The notes: a model not told the origin generated them from the sequence alone. A stretch of DNA of 64,000 nt from Gammaproteobacteria bacterium (GCA_018222405.1 JAAFAI010000024.1:1-64000); one strand, 5' to 3'. Counted from the stretch's first letter, positions 16,803-26,235 are shown. Translations and numbers: made by a program.

Positions 16803-17801
16803 CTACTTAAACAAACCGGCTTTTTTGGCACGCTGTAATAGTTCATCGTGCGCCTCGCTAACCAGTTCATCGGCCTGATTACCTTCTACGGCTAAACCTG
16901 CTACCGGCAATAACACCGAAGTAAAATGATTGGCGGCGGTATCCACCCATTCTTCCAGCACGACTTTATTCTCCGCTGATTCAGCCGCCATGGTTTTGAG
17001 CACTGAGTCCACCCAGCGCTTGGACTCCAGATACCAGTTAGTCATAAACTGGGTGAGGATAGAGATCCCCGAACCGCCCTGTTCCACCAGGTTCTGGTCA
17101 ACAATGCGCTGATACACCAGCGGATAAAGCAAGCCATCAAGCACGAAGTTTTGTTTAATGAACACTTCCACCGGATCGCGCACACACATTAAATCTTCCA
17201 GCGAGCGGCGCAGCGGTTGCCAGGCATCACTGTCCATCCAGTCCTGTTTGGCCGCTTCCAGTGCTTCCACATCGCCAATCATTAACCCAAGGCGCGACAA
17301 ATACTGGGCAATGCCTAGGTTATCCATGGCGTGGTAAACACAAGGTTGGGTAAACACGGTGCCGTAACCGTAGCCACACACCAGGGTATTGTTGATATTG
17401 GCGGCGTAACTAGCGTGGCGCAGGGGGATCAGTAAATTCTGCGCGATGGCCAGCACCGGATCCGGCATGCCTTCAATCAGGTTCAGTGACTCAACCGTTT
17501 TGAAGTTAGACTCCATGGTTTCCTGTTGCTTGGCGCGATTAAGCGTATAAGTGCTGTAATAAAACTGACGGGGATCCTTTAAGTCATACCAGTCGTTCAT
17601 GCGAATTTTGCTCAAATTCGGGTCGTACAGCTCCTGCTCAGGCGCCCAGGTAGGACGATAATGCAGGTTCTCTACGGCCTGCAGATCGTAGCTCGCTTCC
17701 TGATAGCGCGACGGGATTTTCTTATCGCCAAAGCGCTTCTTTAAGTGGGTAAAGGTCTGGTTTTTCTGCTCGATATTGACCGTTTGTACATCTATTTGCA
17801 T
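16803..17801 (-). CDS. dmpL: Phenol hydroxylase beta subunit P1
   Basis: A 332-residue structural (beta) subunit of the oxygenase, a ferritin-like helical protein without its own diiron ligands. FYYSTYTLNRAKQQETMESNF and HASYAANINNTLVCGYG are typical of DmpL/PhlB and the wider toluene monooxygenase beta family. The ATG at 17801 has a good AGAGGA ribosome-binding site. It sits between dmpK and dmpM. Confidence 0.94.
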   Translation of the reverse strand: MQIDVQTVNIEQKNQTFTHLKKRFGDKKIPSRYQEASYDLQAVENLHYRPTWAPEQELYDPNLSKIRMNDWYDLKDPRQFYYSTYTLNRAKQQETMESNFKTVESLNLIEGMPDPVLAIAQNLLIPLRHASYAANINNTLVCGYGYGTVFTQPCVYHAMDNLGIAQYLSRLGLMIGDVEALEAAKQDWMDSDAWQPLRRSLEDLMCVRDPVEVFIKQNFVLDGLLYPLVYQRIVDQNLVEQGGSGISILTQFMTNWYLESKRWVDSVLKTMAAESAENKVVLEEWVDTAANHFTSVLLPVAGLAVEGNQADELVSEAHDELLQRAKKAGLFK

Positions 17802-17826
17802 AACTGTTTCCTCTTAACTCTTATTC

Positions 17827-18108
17827 CTACTCGTCACGAAAATGGTGGGTAGCGTCGTGCAGGCTCCACTGGAAGGCGTTCTTTTCCTCGTCATCACAAG
17901 CCTCTGCCTCGTCATCGAGAAAAATCACCTGTTGCTCTGCACAAAACTTTTCAAAGTCCTGCTGTTTGAGCACCATCTCCAGCGCCACTTCGGGCTGGCC
18001 AACACTGAAATCGAACTCAACAAATCCGTCGTCTCGTTTGCCTGTTACCCGCACGTAATGTAACGAGGTGTCGAACTGCTCTTTCGGCGCTGCAATACTG
18101 TCGTTCAT
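17827..18108 (-). CDS. dmpK: Phenol hydroxylase assembly protein P0
   Basis: A 93-residue protein of the DmpK/PhlA family, which helps assemble the active oxygenase (iron loading) and is needed for growth on phenol but not part of the final enzyme. Features are HYVRVTGKRDDGFVEFDFSVG and the C-terminal WSLHDATHHFRDE. Position as the first hydroxylase gene supports the call. It follows catechol 2,3-dioxygenase by 23 bases, an order unlike Pseudomonas CF600, where the dioxygenase comes after dmpQ. Confidence 0.9.
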   Translation of the reverse strand: MNDSIAAPKEQFDTSLHYVRVTGKRDDGFVEFDFSVGQPEVALEMVLKQQDFEKFCAEQQVIFLDDEAEACDDEEKNAFQWSLHDATHHFRDE

Positions 18109-18131
18109 GATTTGTCCTTATTAGTTTGTTG

Positions 18132-19061
18132 TTAGCTCACTACCGTCAGGAAGCTCTCGTGTAACTTACGCTGCGGATAGTCGAGCCCCTGGGCAAAGTT
18201 GTCCCAGGTCCAGGTAATGGTTTCGTAATCGGGGTAAGGGTGATAACCACCCATAAAGGTCTCAAAGCGGTTACCGGAAGGATCCCAGGCATAAATAGTA
18301 CAGCCGCGGGTAATACCGTGGCGCGTTGGGCCAATATCCACGGCCACTTCGTTCATCGACATAATGTCACCAGCCCGCAGCACACGTTCCCAGCTTTCCA
18401 TTAAGAACGAGGTGTGATGCAGCTTGCCCGGCTCGGGATACTCCACAAAGGCAATGTCGTGAACTTTGTGCGAGCAGGACAGCCAGATACCCGCTTCGGT
18501 TTCGTTGTCTTCGGCAAGCACGCGCTCAACCAGGAAAAAGCCGAGGACGTCTTCAAAAATCGCTTTCACTTTGGCGATGTCTGGTCCGTACAGCAGCATG
18601 TGGTCCAGACGCACCGGCGCGATACCATGCTCACTCTGGGTATACCAGGGCGCCGGGTTGGTCAGGCCCATCCCGTTGCCTACTTTGGTTTTCTCAGCAT
18701 AGAGTTCAAACTCGTGGCCGGAAGGCAGGGTGAAGCGCACGCGCTCGCCGGTTTTCAGCAAGTCACCGGCTTCAAGACGGCGGGTTTCAACGCCATAGGC
18801 GTTTAAGTCTTTCTCAAGTTTATCGAGGGTGGCGGTATCAAGCACTTTAAAGCCGACAAAATCGACACCTGCCTGCTCAGCTTCACGAATAATGTAGCTA
18901 CTGTGATCCTGTTCATCCCAGCATTTAAAATACACCCTTCCCATGTCGTCACGACCGGTCTCGACCAGCCCCATGACATCACCGTAAAACTTAACGGCTT
19001 CATCTAAGTCCAATACCCGTACCGCTACATGTCCTGGACGTAATACACCTGTCATCGCCAT
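18132..19061 (-). CDS. dmpB: Catechol 2,3-dioxygenase (extradiol, type I)
   Basis: Cleaves catechol to 2-hydroxymuconic semialdehyde. The 309-residue two-domain vicinal-oxygen-chelate protein matches XylE/DmpB length (307). Iron ligands by position are H154 in RLDHMLLY, H215 (within KLHHTSF) and E267 in GNRFETFMGGY. It is the first gene after the sigma54-type control region, so it is transcribed ahead of the phenol hydroxylase genes. That order would make the toxic intermediate catechol removable from the start of induction. Identification of the activity is strong. Preference for methylated catechols cannot be read from sequence. Confidence 0.95.
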   Translation of the reverse strand: MAMTGVLRPGHVAVRVLDLDEAVKFYGDVMGLVETGRDDMGRVYFKCWDEQDHSSYIIREAEQAGVDFVGFKVLDTATLDKLEKDLNAYGVETRRLEAGDLLKTGERVRFTLPSGHEFELYAEKTKVGNGMGLTNPAPWYTQSEHGIAPVRLDHMLLYGPDIAKVKAIFEDVLGFFLVERVLAEDNETEAGIWLSCSHKVHDIAFVEYPEPGKLHHTSFLMESWERVLRAGDIMSMNEVAVDIGPTRHGITRGCTIYAWDPSGNRFETFMGGYHPYPDYETITWTWDNFAQGLDYPQRKLHESFLTVVS

Positions 19062-19120
19062 AATTTGTTCTCCACTATGAGCTTCTAAGCGCCCGTGAGC
19101 GCAACAATTTATTAACGTAT

Positions 19121-19137
19121 TACAGGTATCATGCCAA
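19121..19137 (-). promoter_or_regulatory. Possible sigma54 (-24/-12) promoter of dmpB-dmpP
   Basis: The minus strand reads TTGGCATGATACCTGTA, with GG and the -12 element ten bases apart as sigma54 promoters require. The -24 part (TTGGCA) is good. The -12 part has GT where GC is expected, so the match is imperfect. It is the only candidate in the 380-base gap with correct spacing and lies 60 bases upstream of the dmpB start, downstream of two XylR/DmpR-like sites. Confidence 0.5.
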
Positions 19138-19346
19138 CATTACCAAGCCTTGATTTTATTGATATTTTTATATTTTTTTGTAAATTTTAGGCGATTTAAT
19201 TTAACGTTTACAAAACGCATTTGTTAGTTTGATGTTTCAGCCTGACAATTTTGTAAGGCTGTGCAAACCAACAAAATGCAAGGTTGGTTCTTCAGTCCAG
19301 TAGCAGGCGTAAAACGGGAGAATAAATTGTGCTGCAAACTGCGGGG

Positions 19347-19404
19347 TTGTTCATTTGATCAAATCAGAAAGGGATCACCGAAACGAGCTAATCAAATGAT
19401 CAAA
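19347..19404 (-). promoter_or_regulatory. Two XylR/DmpR-type upstream activating sequences
   Basis: TTGTTCATTTGATCAA (19347-19362) and, on the minus strand, TTTGATCATTTGATTA (19389-19404) both resemble the TTGATCAATTGATCAA-type sites bound by XylR and DmpR. Their centres are about 42 bases apart, four helical turns, as in the known promoters. They lie about 210 bases upstream of the possible -24 element, with an AT-rich stretch (about 19150-19200) between that could bend, for example through IHF. Confidence 0.7.
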
Positions 19405-19441
19405 CCCGTTCGGTGGGGTTGGGACTGTTGTAAATCGGTTC

Positions 19442-21166
19442 TCAGCGCGGCTTTTCGTTAACCCGGTATGCCAGTTGCCGGCGGGTGACACCAAGGTATT
19501 GCGCTGCATGAGTAAGATTGCCTTTGGCTTTGCGCACCGCCGCCTCAAACAGTTGCTGTTCATGACTGGCTAAATCAAACTCGCCCTGCTCCAGCAGCTT
19601 ATCGTAAAACTGGGTATCCATTTCCGGCATCGCACTGAGCGGTATAACCTGCCCCTGCTCGTCTACTTCACTGATACGCTCCTGGGTATCGGCTAAATCC
19701 GGCGGATTAACAAATAAGTGCTCAAGCTCAATTAAACCGCCGTCGGTGGCCAGCAGTACACCCCGTTCAATAACGTTTTCCAGCTCGCGCACATTGCCCG
19801 GCCATGCATAGCGTGTCAGCACCTGCATTGCCTGGCCTGACAATCCTGTCAGGCGTTTCTGATAGCTGGCTGAAAAGCGCTCTATCATTGCGTTACATAA
19901 AATCAGAATGTCTGAGCGACGCTCTCGTAATGGCGGTATATTGACCGGATAAGTGGCAATACGGTAGTACAGATCGGCCCGGAACTGACTGTCTTTAATC
20001 GCTTGCTGAAGATCCACATTGGTAGCGGCCACCAGTCGTACATTGACCTTGCGTACCTCATCGTCGCCCAGTCGCTCTACTTCACCGGTTTGTAACACCC
20101 GCAGCAGTTTCACCTGCGCCGACAAGGGTAAATCTCCCAGTTCATCTAAAAACAGGGTACCGCCATCGGCCCGCTCAAAACGACCAGGGCGTGATTCCTG
20201 CGCCCCCGTATAGGCGCCTTTCTTCACACCGAAGAGCTCTGCTTCAATCAGTTCATGGGGAATTGCGCCGCAGTTTACCGCAATAAACGGCTTTTCACTG
20301 CGACCACTATGTTCATGCAGCCAGCGGGCAAAGACCTCTTTACCCACACCGGTTTCGCCTAGCAACAGCACATTAATGGGTGAATCTGCTGCTCGCTTAA
20401 GCAGGTTGAGGGCACTGGTAAATTCAGGCGAGGCGCCCACCAGGCCATCGGTGTCGTACTTAACCTGGCGCTTACCGCGCAGTTGGCTGAGTTCTTTTTC
20501 GATTTCCCGTAATGACGGGCTGAGCGGATCGTCACGAAATAATTCGATGTAGTTCTCATCATCCCAGCAATCTGCAGGCTTGCCCACGATCTTGCAGTGA
20601 TGATCGCCCTTACACATGCATTCGATTTCTTTAAATACAATGAAACGGCGGAAAAAGCGGCTGGTATAACCTGATGCGTAACCCACAATGGTCCAGCAGG
20701 CAGCTTCTTCTGATAAGCCCAGTGACTGTAAATGAGCTTCAGCCTCCCAGGAGTTTTCAACGATGACTTCGCCGAAGAAGCGCCCGGTTTCCCAGTCGAT
20801 TTCGGCTTCGGTGATATGCGAGCGAACATGCCCTTCAAACGCATGCAACTCCGGCCCAATCCGAAACACATCGTAGCTGTTTTTATTATCGGCTAGCTTA
20901 TGCGCCAGGTCGGCATCCTGCTCACCGGCGACAAAACCAATGCGAATAAGCATGCGCTTGGCGGACTCGGCATCCAGGTAATCAAATAACTTGGTGCGCA
21001 TTTCCATCAGCGCTTTAGCATGTAATAGCAACAAACGGCTTTCGCCGAGCCAGATCTTCCCTGTTTCCTGATTAAAACGGAGTTTTGAGCGAAGGTCGAA
21101 ACGATCGACTACCTCTTTTTCTTCCTGCGCTATTTGTTGATCTGCAATCATACTACTGTCCAACAA
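19442..21166 (-). CDS. XylR/DmpR-type sigma54-dependent activator
   Basis: A 574-residue aromatic-responsive activator. The N-terminal 210 residues are the XylR_N and V4R ligand-sensing domains (CMCKGDHHCKIVGKPADCW marks the V4R end). The AAA+ domain has Walker A GETGVGKE, Walker B GGTLFLDELGDL and the sigma54-contact loop as GAYTGA, the common variant of GAFTGA. The C-terminal helix-turn-helix (LTHAAQYLGVTRRQLAYRV) is of the Fis type. It is expected to bind phenols and activate dmpB-dmpP through the two upstream sites 40-100 bases beyond its own stop. The start at 21166 or an ATG five codons later is equally possible. Confidence 0.93.
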   Translation of the reverse strand: MLDSSMIADQQIAQEEKEVVDRFDLRSKLRFNQETGKIWLGESRLLLLHAKALMEMRTKLFDYLDAESAKRMLIRIGFVAGEQDADLAHKLADNKNSYDVFRIGPELHAFEGHVRSHITEAEIDWETGRFFGEVIVENSWEAEAHLQSLGLSEEAACWTIVGYASGYTSRFFRRFIVFKEIECMCKGDHHCKIVGKPADCWDDENYIELFRDDPLSPSLREIEKELSQLRGKRQVKYDTDGLVGASPEFTSALNLLKRAADSPINVLLLGETGVGKEVFARWLHEHSGRSEKPFIAVNCGAIPHELIEAELFGVKKGAYTGAQESRPGRFERADGGTLFLDELGDLPLSAQVKLLRVLQTGEVERLGDDEVRKVNVRLVAATNVDLQQAIKDSQFRADLYYRIATYPVNIPPLRERRSDILILCNAMIERFSASYQKRLTGLSGQAMQVLTRYAWPGNVRELENVIERGVLLATDGGLIELEHLFVNPPDLADTQERISEVDEQGQVIPLSAMPEMDTQFYDKLLEQGEFDLASHEQQLFEAAVRKAKGNLTHAAQYLGVTRRQLAYRVNEKPR

Positions 21167-21278
21167 CAGGGGGGATGGGGGCTTTCATTAGCCCATCATA
21201 CCCCTTTAATCCCAAAAGTGTTAACACTTTACTTACAACATAGTTTCAATTAAGCAAAATACTTACCATAACTGCAGT

Positions 21279-23690
21279 TTATACTTTCGCCGATGTTGGT
21301 TTTATTGGCTGTGGCATTAAAAATCGTGCCAGCGCCGGTAACAGGATCAATGCACCCAACATGTTCCAGATAAACATGAACGCCAGCAATATCCCCATGT
21401 CGGCCTGGAACTTAATCGGTGAGAACACCCAGGTTGCCACAGCAATGCCCAGCGTAATCCCGGTTAACACCACTACTTTGCCGGTAAACAATAAGGCATC
21501 GTAGTAAGCTTCAGACAGCGACAATCCATCCTGTAAACGGGATTTCATCACCGTGAGAATATACAGTGCGTAGTCGACGCCAATGCCTACCCCCAGCGCA
21601 ATAACCGGCAGCGTTGCCACTTTAACCCCGATGTTGAGCCACACCATTAAGGCCTGACACAAAATGGAAGTCAGCATTAGCGGCAGAATGGCACACACCA
21701 CGGCCCGCCAGGAACGGAAGGTAATAAAAGCAAGAATAATTACCGCGCTGTACACATACAGCAGCATTTGCGTATTGGCTTTTTCCACCACGATGTTGGT
21801 CGCCGCTTCAATGCCCGAGTTACCCGCCGCATTAAGGAACTGGAACTTCTCCGTGTTGTTTTCCTTAGCAAAGGTTTCCACTGTCTGCACCACTTCATTG
21901 AGGGTGTCTGATTTGTGATCCTCCAGGTAAGCAAAAATGGTCAGTAAATCACAGTTTTGGTTAAACATTTCCCGGGGAGCGCGGGTAATGATGGCGTTTA
22001 GCATGCCCTGCGAGCGAGGAATGCCGTACCATTTAAGATTACCTTCATTCATACCGGCATTGGCGACTTTGGCCAGTCCTGCCAATGATGAGGTAGTAAC
22101 CACACCCGATAGTTGACGCAATTCCTGCTCTAAGGCATCAACCGCCATAAGGGTATCGTAGTGTGCACAAGCGTACTGCTCTGTCTTAACCATAACCACA
22201 TATACGTCTGAACTGGTAGCATAGTTTGCAGTCATAAAGGCGTTATCAAGATTGTAACGGGAGTCTGGTCGCAGCTCCGGCGCGCCCTGATCGGTATCAC
22301 CAATTTTAACGTTAGCGCTGATCACACTACCGCACACGCCAAGGATCACTGCAACGATAACGGTAACCGTGGCGTACTTTTTACGGGTAAATAAATCTAA
22401 AAATGCCCATAACGGATGTTTGCTATGCGCCACATCAGCCTCATCGCGCAGCTCGGCCTTGATACTGCGTTTAGCCGCAGATTCTGCCACGCCGGTATAA
22501 GACAACAGCACCGGCAATAAAATCAGGTTACTGAAGATTAATACTGCCACGCCAATACTGGCGGTAACCGCTAAGTCCTGTATCACCGGAATATCAATAA
22601 CCATCAGTACCGCAAAGCCCACCGCATCGGAAATAAGCGCAGTGATACCGGCCAGGAACAACCGGCGGAAGGTATAGCGCGCTGCCAGCAGTTTATGAAT
22701 GCCGCGGCCAATATCCTGCATGATACCGTTCATCTTCTGGGCGCCGTGGCTCATGCCAATAGCAAACACCAGAAAGGGTACCAGGATGGAGTAAGGATCC
22801 AGCTCATAACCGAGGGTTGGCAGCAAGCCCAGCAACCACACCACGGCCACTAGTGAACAACTCACCACCAGCAGCGTACTGCGGATACAACGGGTATAAA
22901 TAAACAGCACCACAGTGGCAATACCAATGGTTATGGCAAAGAACACCAGTACCTGTTTAAGGCCGTCAATTAAGTCGCCCACCACCTTGGCAAAACCCGT
23001 GATATGGATCTCAATGCCGTCTTTCTGGTATTTCGCTCTGAGCTCTTCAAGCTTTGCTGAAAAGGCATGGTAATCGAGTTGATTGCCCTCGTGATCCATT
23101 TCCCGCAGTGGCACCAAAATAATACTGGAAGCATAATTTCCCGACACCAGCTGGCCCACCTCGCCTGAACGTTCAACGTTTAAGCGCACCTGATCCAGCG
23201 ATGTCTGCGAGCCGTCGTAATCATCGGGGATCACCGGGCCGCCATCCAGTCCTTCTTCAGTAACGCCGGTCCACCTTACCGAAGGTGTCCAGAGTGACTT
23301 CATAAACGGTCGCTCTACCCCAGGCATCAGAAACAGCTCGTCGTTTAACTCACGCAGCGTCTCCAGATAATCAGCATCGAAGATTGAGCCTTCGGTATTA
23401 TGCACGGCAATACGCAGCGCATTACTGGTGTCAGAAAGCTGCTTACGATTGTCCAGAAAGTTAAGAATGTACGGATGGTTACTGGGGATCATCTTCTGAA
23501 ACGCAGCGCTCAGGGTAAGCTGCGTAGACTGATACCCCAGGATCGCGGTAACCACCAGGCACAGTAAAATAATGATGGGTCTGAAATTAAAAATGGCCCG
23601 TTCCAGGATGCGCCCGGAACTGGTGTCGAAGTCCTCTAAGTGACGAATTAATGTTTCGCCCTGAGTTTTTGACGTAGATTGTGTACTCAT
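21279..23690 (-). CDS. MMPL/RND-family inner-membrane transporter
   Basis: An 803-residue RND protein of the MMPL (HAE-3-like) branch: two halves, each with a large periplasmic loop after the first helix and then five helices. Motifs seen are AIGMSHGAQKMNG in the first half and ALGVGIGVDYALYIL in the second. Such proteins move lipids or other hydrophobic molecules in or out of the inner membrane using the proton gradient. Its start overlaps the YCF48-like stop by one base (TAATG), so production of the two is coupled. No membrane-fusion or TolC-like protein is nearby. The set with DUF1329 and DUF1302 argues for a dedicated route across the envelope. Direction and substrate are unknown. Confidence 0.88.
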   Translation of the reverse strand: MSTQSTSKTQGETLIRHLEDFDTSSGRILERAIFNFRPIIILLCLVVTAILGYQSTQLTLSAAFQKMIPSNHPYILNFLDNRKQLSDTSNALRIAVHNTEGSIFDADYLETLRELNDELFLMPGVERPFMKSLWTPSVRWTGVTEEGLDGGPVIPDDYDGSQTSLDQVRLNVERSGEVGQLVSGNYASSIILVPLREMDHEGNQLDYHAFSAKLEELRAKYQKDGIEIHITGFAKVVGDLIDGLKQVLVFFAITIGIATVVLFIYTRCIRSTLLVVSCSLVAVVWLLGLLPTLGYELDPYSILVPFLVFAIGMSHGAQKMNGIMQDIGRGIHKLLAARYTFRRLFLAGITALISDAVGFAVLMVIDIPVIQDLAVTASIGVAVLIFSNLILLPVLLSYTGVAESAAKRSIKAELRDEADVAHSKHPLWAFLDLFTRKKYATVTVIVAVILGVCGSVISANVKIGDTDQGAPELRPDSRYNLDNAFMTANYATSSDVYVVMVKTEQYACAHYDTLMAVDALEQELRQLSGVVTTSSLAGLAKVANAGMNEGNLKWYGIPRSQGMLNAIITRAPREMFNQNCDLLTIFAYLEDHKSDTLNEVVQTVETFAKENNTEKFQFLNAAGNSGIEAATNIVVEKANTQMLLYVYSAVIILAFITFRSWRAVVCAILPLMLTSILCQALMVWLNIGVKVATLPVIALGVGIGVDYALYILTVMKSRLQDGLSLSEAYYDALLFTGKVVVLTGITLGIAVATWVFSPIKFQADMGILLAFMFIWNMLGALILLPALARFLMPQPIKPTSAKV

Positions 23691-24820
23691 TAGCGCGCTC
23701 CCCCACTCACCAGATTATCTTCACTGACAACGTGGGCACCACGCGCAGTCGACACAGCAAAACCCTGGTTTGCCTGCAGTATGTCGGTGATGCCACCAAA
23801 GGGCGCCTGCCCCATCAGGGTGAAATTTTTGGCTGCGTCCTGACTGACAAATAACTGACCGCTCTGATCGGCCAGCAGTATCTGGCCATCAGTCGTTGTC
23901 AGACCGCTGGTAAGCGTCACTTCAGAACCCAGCTTGACCCGCTTCCAGCGCCCTTTGCCTTTATTCTGACGCCACACGTTACCGCGCAGCCCGTACAGCA
24001 GGCGGGTCCCGTCATCCAGCAACAGGCCATCGAAGAAGCTGCCATAATAAGGCGTATCCAGCTTGGCGAATGTGTCGCCGTTATCGGCAGAGGTAAATAC
24101 CGCGGCCTGTTCACCTAAAATAATCAGTTCATTAACAGAGCGAACCACCTTATAAAGGTGCTTGCCCGCAGGATTGGGCAGTCGCGCAATAATCGAATAC
24201 CAGTTCTCGCCGCCGTCGTTGGTAGCGTAAGCCAGACCATAAGCACCAATTGCCCAGCCGTTAAACTGGTTGGCAAAATACACATCCAGAATGGGTTTAT
24301 CTGCGCCTTCTTTGATCAGGTAACCGGCATTGCGTTTTGCCCGCTCACCGCGCTCATCGCCAGCGGCGATCAACGACTCAGCTTCGGCCATGGCCAGCTC
24401 TGCCGCCTGATAACCGTCCAGCTGCACCTGCCAGGTATTGCCGCCATCGGTGGTGGCTAAAATCACGCCGCTGTGACCCGCCGCCCAGCCATTTAACGGA
24501 TCGCTGAAAGTCACTGCAGTAAGGGTCACCGACACCGGCACCGACTTGGCCTGTGTCCAGCTGTTTCCTTCATCTTCGGATAGCAGGATCACGCCACGCT
24601 CGCCAACCGAAACCAGCTTACTACCGGCCCGGGCAAGGCCTAACTGCAAGGTATTAACACTGGTTTTATTTTGTTTAGCGGGGGCATCCAGAACATCCAC
24701 AAGGGTAGATTCGGCTTCGTTCTCAGTTGTGGCGTGAAGCGGTACACACCACAGCAGAAAAGTGAAGAAAATTGAGGGCAATGCGAAGCCGAACAAGCCA
24801 TCTACGTTCATTCGTTTCAT
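23690..24820 (-). CDS. YCF48/BNR-repeat beta-propeller, exported
   Basis: A 376-residue protein with an N-terminal signal sequence or anchor (LFGFALPSIFFTFLLWCVPL, then A-T-T). The rest is a beta-propeller with Asp-box repeats: SEDEGNSW, TTDGGNTW, TNDGGENW, SADNGDTF and a weaker SQDAAKNF. The relatives of plant HCF136 in non-photosynthetic bacteria have no known role and often neighbour RND transporters. It lies between DUF1329 and the MMPL gene and overlaps the latter by one base, so it is probably a periplasmic partner of that transporter. Confidence 0.85.
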   Translation of the reverse strand: MKRMNVDGLFGFALPSIFFTFLLWCVPLHATTENEAESTLVDVLDAPAKQNKTSVNTLQLGLARAGSKLVSVGERGVILLSEDEGNSWTQAKSVPVSVTLTAVTFSDPLNGWAAGHSGVILATTDGGNTWQVQLDGYQAAELAMAEAESLIAAGDERGERAKRNAGYLIKEGADKPILDVYFANQFNGWAIGAYGLAYATNDGGENWYSIIARLPNPAGKHLYKVVRSVNELIILGEQAAVFTSADNGDTFAKLDTPYYGSFFDGLLLDDGTRLLYGLRGNVWRQNKGKGRWKRVKLGSEVTLTSGLTTTDGQILLADQSGQLFVSQDAAKNFTLMGQAPFGGITDILQANQGFAVSTARGAHVVSEDNLVSGGAR

Positions 24821-24849
24821 GATAACTATCTCTGTTACATCACGGGAGT

Positions 24850-24867
24850 GGCCCGCTTGCGCGGGCC
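24850..24867 (-). other. Intra-operon hairpin between DUF1329 and YCF48 genes
   Basis: GGCCCGC (24850-24856) and GCGGGCC (24861-24867) make a perfect seven-base GC stem with a four-base loop and no T-run. It could modulate expression of the distal genes relative to DUF1329. Confidence 0.45.
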
Positions 24868-24888
24868 TGTACCTTTAAAGCATAGTGG

Positions 24889-26235
24889 TTAGCGTACGGC
24901 GTCAGCCGCAACGGCATCACCGGTAAAGAACGTCTCAGGTTTGGTATCTACCACATAGAAAGCTTCACCATTGAGTGACTGGATCACACTCATAGTTTTG
25001 GCCTGCAGGTTAAATACCGTGGCGGTTTTAATCAGCACCGCGGGAACTGAAGGCACTACAAACGGTGTGACCTGAGTGGTTCTCCACAGATTGCTTTCGG
25101 CGTCGTAACCGTCCATCAGCAGGATCACCCAGGAGTCTTCATCGATATAGTAAGTCCGGGTAGGTACCGCATGACGCTTACCGTCGGCAACCTGTGCTTC
25201 AACTTCCCATACGCGGTGTTTTTCCCAGCGTACGTGTTCCGGGTTTAGGTGAAACTCGGCAATGGCTTCTTCGGCAGAAGGTGCAATAAAGCCGTTGTTG
25301 TTATAAGGCACCAGCATTTCTTTTTTGCCTTTTAACGTCCAGCTGTAGCGATCGATGTGACCGAGCAGGCCCTGTACTTCGTCGAAGTAGTTAGCCCCTG
25401 AGGCAACAAAGTCCGGCGTATCGTAAGCCACGGTAGGCGCACGGCGCACGCGACGCTGCCCTAACAGATACTGCCAGGCTTTACGCGGGCTGTCGGCATC
25501 GATACTGTCGCGGATAACCAGAGACTCACCGGCTTTAAACGGCGGCTCCATGGTATTGAAACGGAACATAGAGTATTCCCCGTTCCAGTCGTCCGCATCA
25601 GCGTCTTCATAGTATGGCGGATACTGGAATGAAATCTCGTTGCGGGTAGCCAGTGTGTGCGAGCCATCGGCGTTTCCCACGATATTTTTAAAGGTGTATT
25701 CGATAGACGGCGCTTCCACCCGTAACAGGAAGTTCCACATTACCTCATTGCCGTTCTCTGGCATGGGGAATGGAATACCGCCAATACAGCCTTCCAGACT
25801 ATAGCCCTGTTCCGCAAGCTTACAGTTTTCTACATTCGCCTTAATCGCATCATAAACCGGCTCTGGCGCCGCTGCCGTGCGATGAGTTGGATACACGTCG
25901 AGATAAAAGGTATCAGGGTACTTTTTCAGCAGTTCGATGGTGCCATCGGTCAGTTGCTCAGCATATTGCTGATAGTTACTGGCATCCACGCGATACAGCG
26001 GCTTCTCGTCTTTGAACAGTCCCAGCGGAATATCACCCGCGTGTTCGCCGGCCACTTTTTCAGTCAAACCGCCGGTCCAGGCCGGGATTGAGCCGTCGGC
26101 ATTGCCGGCCATAGTACCACCCAGCGGATTAAGCTCAGTGCCCAGCTTGCTGACATCAGTGCCAGCTGCAAAAGTGGCGGGAACAACGGCCAGGGTTACA
26201 GCCAGTGTCATTGCGTTACGAATTTGATTAAACAT
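24889..26235 (-). CDS. DUF1329 exported protein
   Basis: A 448-residue DUF1329 protein with a cleavable signal peptide (cut likely after ATFAA, about residue 24). The mature start GTDVSKLGTELNPLGGTMAG and the later GNADGSIPAWTGGL are hallmarks of the family. DUF1329 is thought to have a LolA/LolB-like fold that could shield a hydrophobic ligand in the periplasm; no function is proven. It lies 23 bases after DUF1302 and is transcribed with it, the normal pairing in pseudomonads and other marine gammaproteobacteria. Confidence 0.9.
   Translation of the reverse strand: MFNQIRNAMTLAVTLAVVPATFAAGTDVSKLGTELNPLGGTMAGNADGSIPAWTGGLTEKVAGEHAGDIPLGLFKDEKPLYRVDASNYQQYAEQLTDGTIELLKKYPDTFYLDVYPTHRTAAAPEPVYDAIKANVENCKLAEQGYSLEGCIGGIPFPMPENGNEVMWNFLLRVEAPSIEYTFKNIVGNADGSHTLATRNEISFQYPPYYEDADADDWNGEYSMFRFNTMEPPFKAGESLVIRDSIDADSPRKAWQYLLGQRRVRRAPTVAYDTPDFVASGANYFDEVQGLLGHIDRYSWTLKGKKEMLVPYNNNGFIAPSAEEAIAEFHLNPEHVRWEKHRVWEVEAQVADGKRHAVPTRTYYIDEDSWVILLMDGYDAESNLWRTTQVTPFVVPSVPAVLIKTATVFNLQAKTMSVIQSLNGEAFYVVDTKPETFFTGDAVAADAVR

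Larger units (their letters stand above)
19062..19441. other. Control region between dmpR-like gene and dmpB
   Basis: A 380-base region without a gene. It carries the two activating sites and the possible sigma54 promoter listed separately. In between is a very AT-rich tract (19150-19200). No terminator with a T-run was seen after the regulator gene, so read-through from the regulator into dmpB is possible. Confidence 0.6.

Noticed and set aside
19121-19131. ATAC half-sites near dmpB as a third LysR box
   Set aside because: The half-sites are in direct orientation and lack a GTAT partner at N7 spacing, and they overlap the possible sigma54 promoter.
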